Assembly: GCA_002633005.1 (NCBI GenBank)
Contig: NMRA01000723.1
Location: 5,035 to 67,034, forward strand
Direction: 5' to 3'
Source: Phoronis australis
Taxonomy: Eukaryota > Phoronida > Phoronidae
Length of the DNA: 62,000 nucleotides
The notes beneath the pieces were generated by a model. It ran no database searches and had not been told where the DNA came from. It worked only from the letters and a program-made list of their open reading frames with translations. The position numbers and the translations under genes were made by a program. Positions 59,244 to 62,000 of the stretch are shown piece after piece; position 1 is the stretch's first letter; each line of letters opens with the position of its first letter.

Positions 59244-59969
59244 ATGACTTGTCTAATTCAAGCGGTGGCCAAACAGGCATCTTTGACTTTTAGGAAGTGC
59301 TTCAATGATCCAAAGTTCCCAGAAAATTTTGAAAAACTGCGTAACCTAGTTGGACGAATTACAGTTGATGATGTACACTTCAACAAGTCGCTTGTTAGTG
59401 ACGAAAGTGTGTACAACCCACGAATCCAAAAGCAGGTTGCACCGGTCACGTACATTCATTTATATGAGGATGACATCTACTCTATGGGTATATTTGTGTT
59501 AAAAAATGGAACCAGCCTGCCGTTACATGATCACCCGAATATGTTTGGTGTTTGTAAGTGTATCTATGGAAAACTCCACGTCAGAAGTTTCACAGAGCTG
59601 AAGCAGGATAGTTTAACAGAAAAACTCAGAAACGAATTGAAACTTAAGTCATGGCAAGAGGTCAATTCTGTGCGCAAGGTATACGATGGCCTCAAGACTG
59701 TCACAGATTCTTCTTATTACCTATCACCAGATGAAGCTAATTTTCATGCCATTCGTGCTGTGGATGGCCCTGCAGCATTTTTAGACATACTAGCGCCACC
59801 TTACGACCACAAGATCGAAAGTCGTGATTGTCATTATTTTCGTGAACTTACCCATGTTGATGGTACGAATTCAGAATCAAAAGACATTCACTGGCTCCTC
59901 AAAATAACACAGCCTTATGAATTCTGGTGTGACTCAGCACCTTACGATGGACCCATTATTACTAGGTAG
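59244..59969 (+). CDS. ADO: 2-aminoethanethiol (cysteamine) dioxygenase, copy B
   Basis: A 241 aa intronless reading frame identical to copy A except Asn at residue 34 (AAC against ATC). The other nucleotide differences I see are synonymous. All iron ligands (H95, H97, H168) are kept. It lies 1.4 kb after the end of copy A and carries the same upstream and downstream flanks, so it would be expressed in the same way if it is a real second locus. It may be an allele placed in tandem by the assembly. Confidence 0.9.
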   Translation: MTCLIQAVAKQASLTFRKCFNDPKFPENFEKLRNLVGRITVDDVHFNKSLVSDESVYNPRIQKQVAPVTYIHLYEDDIYSMGIFVLKNGTSLPLHDHPNMFGVCKCIYGKLHVRSFTELKQDSLTEKLRNELKLKSWQEVNSVRKVYDGLKTVTDSSYYLSPDEANFHAIRAVDGPAAFLDILAPPYDHKIESRDCHYFRELTHVDGTNSESKDIHWLLKITQPYEFWCDSAPYDGPIITR

Positions 59970-60225
59970 AATAAGCAATATTATACAGACACAGTTATTG
60001 CCAGGACAATGGAGGAAGTGCTGGCACAGATCCAGAGTGGGTTTCAGGTCTCCTCTGCATGGCTCTTTTTGTATTGCAATAGCTGAAGAATATAAAGTGC
60101 ATTCTATGCTTGTCTGTCATCGAAACCCTGGATCAGGGCCTGAACGGTTATATTAAATGACTTTTGGTGCGTTTCACAGACCCGCCTTTGGCAAGCCAGA
60201 AGTTGATCTAAATGGCTGAACACTA

Positions 60226-61787
60226 ACAACAATGATTGCACCATAGATACCTAAGTGGCTTGTGTTTAGATGTAGCCTCTGGTTGTATGTACTAAATATT
60301 CATTAGCTTAGCACGGCAGGTTCAATTTCTCGATAGCTGGAATATTCATGACAAAATGTCAACGTGTTTGGGAATCAATCAAATTGATCCGATGGCAACA
60401 TGGTTGTGATTATAGCATTTTAAAATTTTACCCCTGACATTCACCCTCAATAAAGCAACAGAAATCAGATTAATTTCGCAGTGCAGTAAAAATCTAAAAA
60501 GCCGTCCACACACAGACTATCTCTAGAACAAGTTACTACTGGAATAAGTCGCCGCTAGGTTTGGGAGCAGTCTGGCCGATACTTAAAAGTAGTGCAATTT
60601 GCCCCACTTGTAACTTATCTCACCTAGTCAAGGTTCTAATCGCTGTGTAGCCAAAAATGTGGGGCAAGACAAAAGCAATCATCAGCTGTGGTTATATACA
60701 GGTGGATCCTTGAATAATAATCTAATTTCTGATGCCGTTAGGTTTGCAAATATTAAAACTAACGGGTAAATCTTCATCATCTGGAATCAATCTGAGATTC
60801 CATTGTAAACGCGATTATCATGTAATGAATGAATTTTATTGTTTACCTGAAATAAAGGGCACAATTCTGTTGAGAAGTTTTCTTTTTTTTAAAGTGTTAT
60901 AGGGTAAAAATTCTTGAGTTTGGAACAGTCTCTAAAATTTGGGACATTGAATTTTCTTGTATTGTGTTTATTCTGAAGATTAGGACATGGGCAATGTTGG
61001 CATTCATTATATTTTTCAAGTATTGAACTTTTGTATCAATAGTCTGGAAAGACTTGGCAGTTCACAAAATCATTGAAAAATGTTTTCATTCATCTCCATA
61101 CTGTGTAACATCGAGGTGAACGATTATTTGTCATTGATGGTAATTCTTGAATTCAGGACATCTAATACGGACCATTTCTAGAATTTGATACAAGCTCCAA
61201 CCTTGAGCAAAATAATTGATTTTCACTGTGCCAAAAACATCTCTAATTTCTTCATGCAAGTCAGGTGGATATGCTCTTCTAAAGCACTATCGTCACATAC
61301 TTATTCTTGTTACAATTAATCGTTCGGATGTCCCCATACTGCCTTCGAGACCTCAACAAACCCAGAGTGACAAGCAACTTAACGAGCATGGTCTAAAGGA
61401 ATAACAACTTATTATTTTTTGTTAAGCCAAGAAATCATTTCTAACTTGAATTAGGAACAATAATTAAAACGATTTAGAAGTGGCAAAATTCAAAGCTTAT
61501 TTATGACGAGGTGTGTGATTTATTACGTCTTTAATTTTTGAGGAAGACGAATTCATCATCAGATTAGACTTCACTCTTACTAGTACGGAACCGAGAGTGA
61601 AGGGGAATCGACAGAAACGTTAGTAAGATAGCGAAGCCATTCTGTAGAATTTTGCCATCATTAATTTTTGCTTATAACAGAATTAGACGTCATGACGGGG
61701 AAAGTATTTTGTCTGATTACGTTTGTCTTGTACTGTAAGAAAAAAGTTACATTTTTCTGCAAATACAAACTTTCCAGGTGCCTTGAT
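60226..61787. other. Intergenic, no supported gene
   Basis: AT-rich sequence with no exon chain, tRNA or structured repeat that I can support. The short plus-strand ORF at 61216-61404 has no recognisable domain or suitable splice sites. Confidence 0.4.
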
Positions 61788-62000
61788 TTTATTAACACAA
61801 GTTCAGTGGGCTGTCCAATAAAACTATTGTATTGTCCGAGTCTGTATCAGATTCCATTCTGTCATCGTAAGGTAGTGTCCTATCAGAAGAAATGCTTGTT
61901 CTATCACGGCTTCTCTCCAACAGAGACTTCCCTATACATGCAGGAGATGAAAGAATTGGTGAATGACTGCGCCTATCTCCTGTATCAGCAGGGGGGCCCT
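61788..62000 (-). CDS. 3' terminal coding exon of an unidentified gene (partial, runs off right edge)
   Basis: On the minus strand an open frame from the window end to TAA at 61792-61794 encodes about 69 residues. It is rich in Ser, Asp and Arg, with pieces such as SHSPILSSPACIGKSLLERS, DRTLPYDDRMESDTDSD and a hydrophobic C-terminus NTIVLLDSPLNLC. Composition suggests the disordered tail of a regulatory or membrane protein. CTGCTGATACAG around 61981-61992 could be the acceptor of this exon, in which case the coding part is shorter. The AATAAA at 61788-61793 overlaps the stop codon. I do not recognise the family. Confidence 0.55.

Larger units (their letters stand above)
58129..60225. repeat. 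Segmental duplicate block B: BIN3 exons 1-2, promoter, ADO
   Basis: It aligns with 55106-58127 minus the 900 bp insertion. Differences are scattered single-base changes and indels of one to a few bases. Beyond 60225 the sequence is unique. Confidence 0.9.

Overview
This is a eukaryotic (metazoan) nuclear window: AT-rich, dense in interspersed repeats, with genes split by GT-AG introns. A marine invertebrate, most likely an anthozoan cnidarian (anemone or coral), is my inference. It rests on a secreted protein built from ShKT domains and Thr/Pro linkers, a divergent Kv channel and abundant short palindromic repeats; nothing here proves the taxon. Most small ORFs in the window are noise. Every multi-exon gene below was assembled by reading splice sites and checking that phases close.

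Left part (1-24 kb): a candidate first coding exon at the left edge (59-197, minus). Next is a 2.7 kb non-autonomous DNA transposon bounded by TTAA (440-3181), then repeat-rich DNA with a TTAA-flanked MITE, tRNA-derived SINE fragments and tandem repeats. A minus-strand gene spans 9545-23437. It encodes a signal peptide, five ShKT domains in two repeated linker-ShKT-ShKT cassettes, and a C-terminal VWC domain; its last exon(s) were not found. A second copy of the TTAA transposon (16923-19419) lies in one of its introns.

Middle (24-44 kb): about 6.7 kb with no supportable gene, then a two-exon gene for a small secreted coiled-coil protein (30142-31725, plus). An acidic ORF remnant and a degenerate LINE reverse transcriptase fragment (minus) follow. 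Next comes a two-exon voltage-gated K+ channel gene (35911-39272, plus) with silent-subunit-like features. A CAGTGG-ended transposon containing an 852-base N gap lies at 41492-43237.

Right part (44-62 kb): a complete 10-exon BIN3 gene on the minus strand (44528-56845, 251 aa). It sits head-to-head with an intronless ADO gene (57146-57871, plus) across a ~300 bp promoter carrying an ETS-type site. The block with BIN3 exons 1-2, the promoter and ADO occurs a second time immediately downstream (58129-60225). The junction is a single N. A 1.39 kb direct repeat in BIN3 intron 9 also has a single N at its junction. I suspect both are joined haplotypes rather than true tandem duplications. One of the two ADO blocks carries a clean 900 bp foldback (MULE-like) insertion with a 9 bp target duplication. 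The window ends inside the last exon of another minus-strand gene (61792-62000).

The genes do not form a pathway. The one functional pairing the layout suggests is the divergent BIN3/ADO promoter. No prokaryotic system, CRISPR array or rRNA was seen, and I found no intact transposase.
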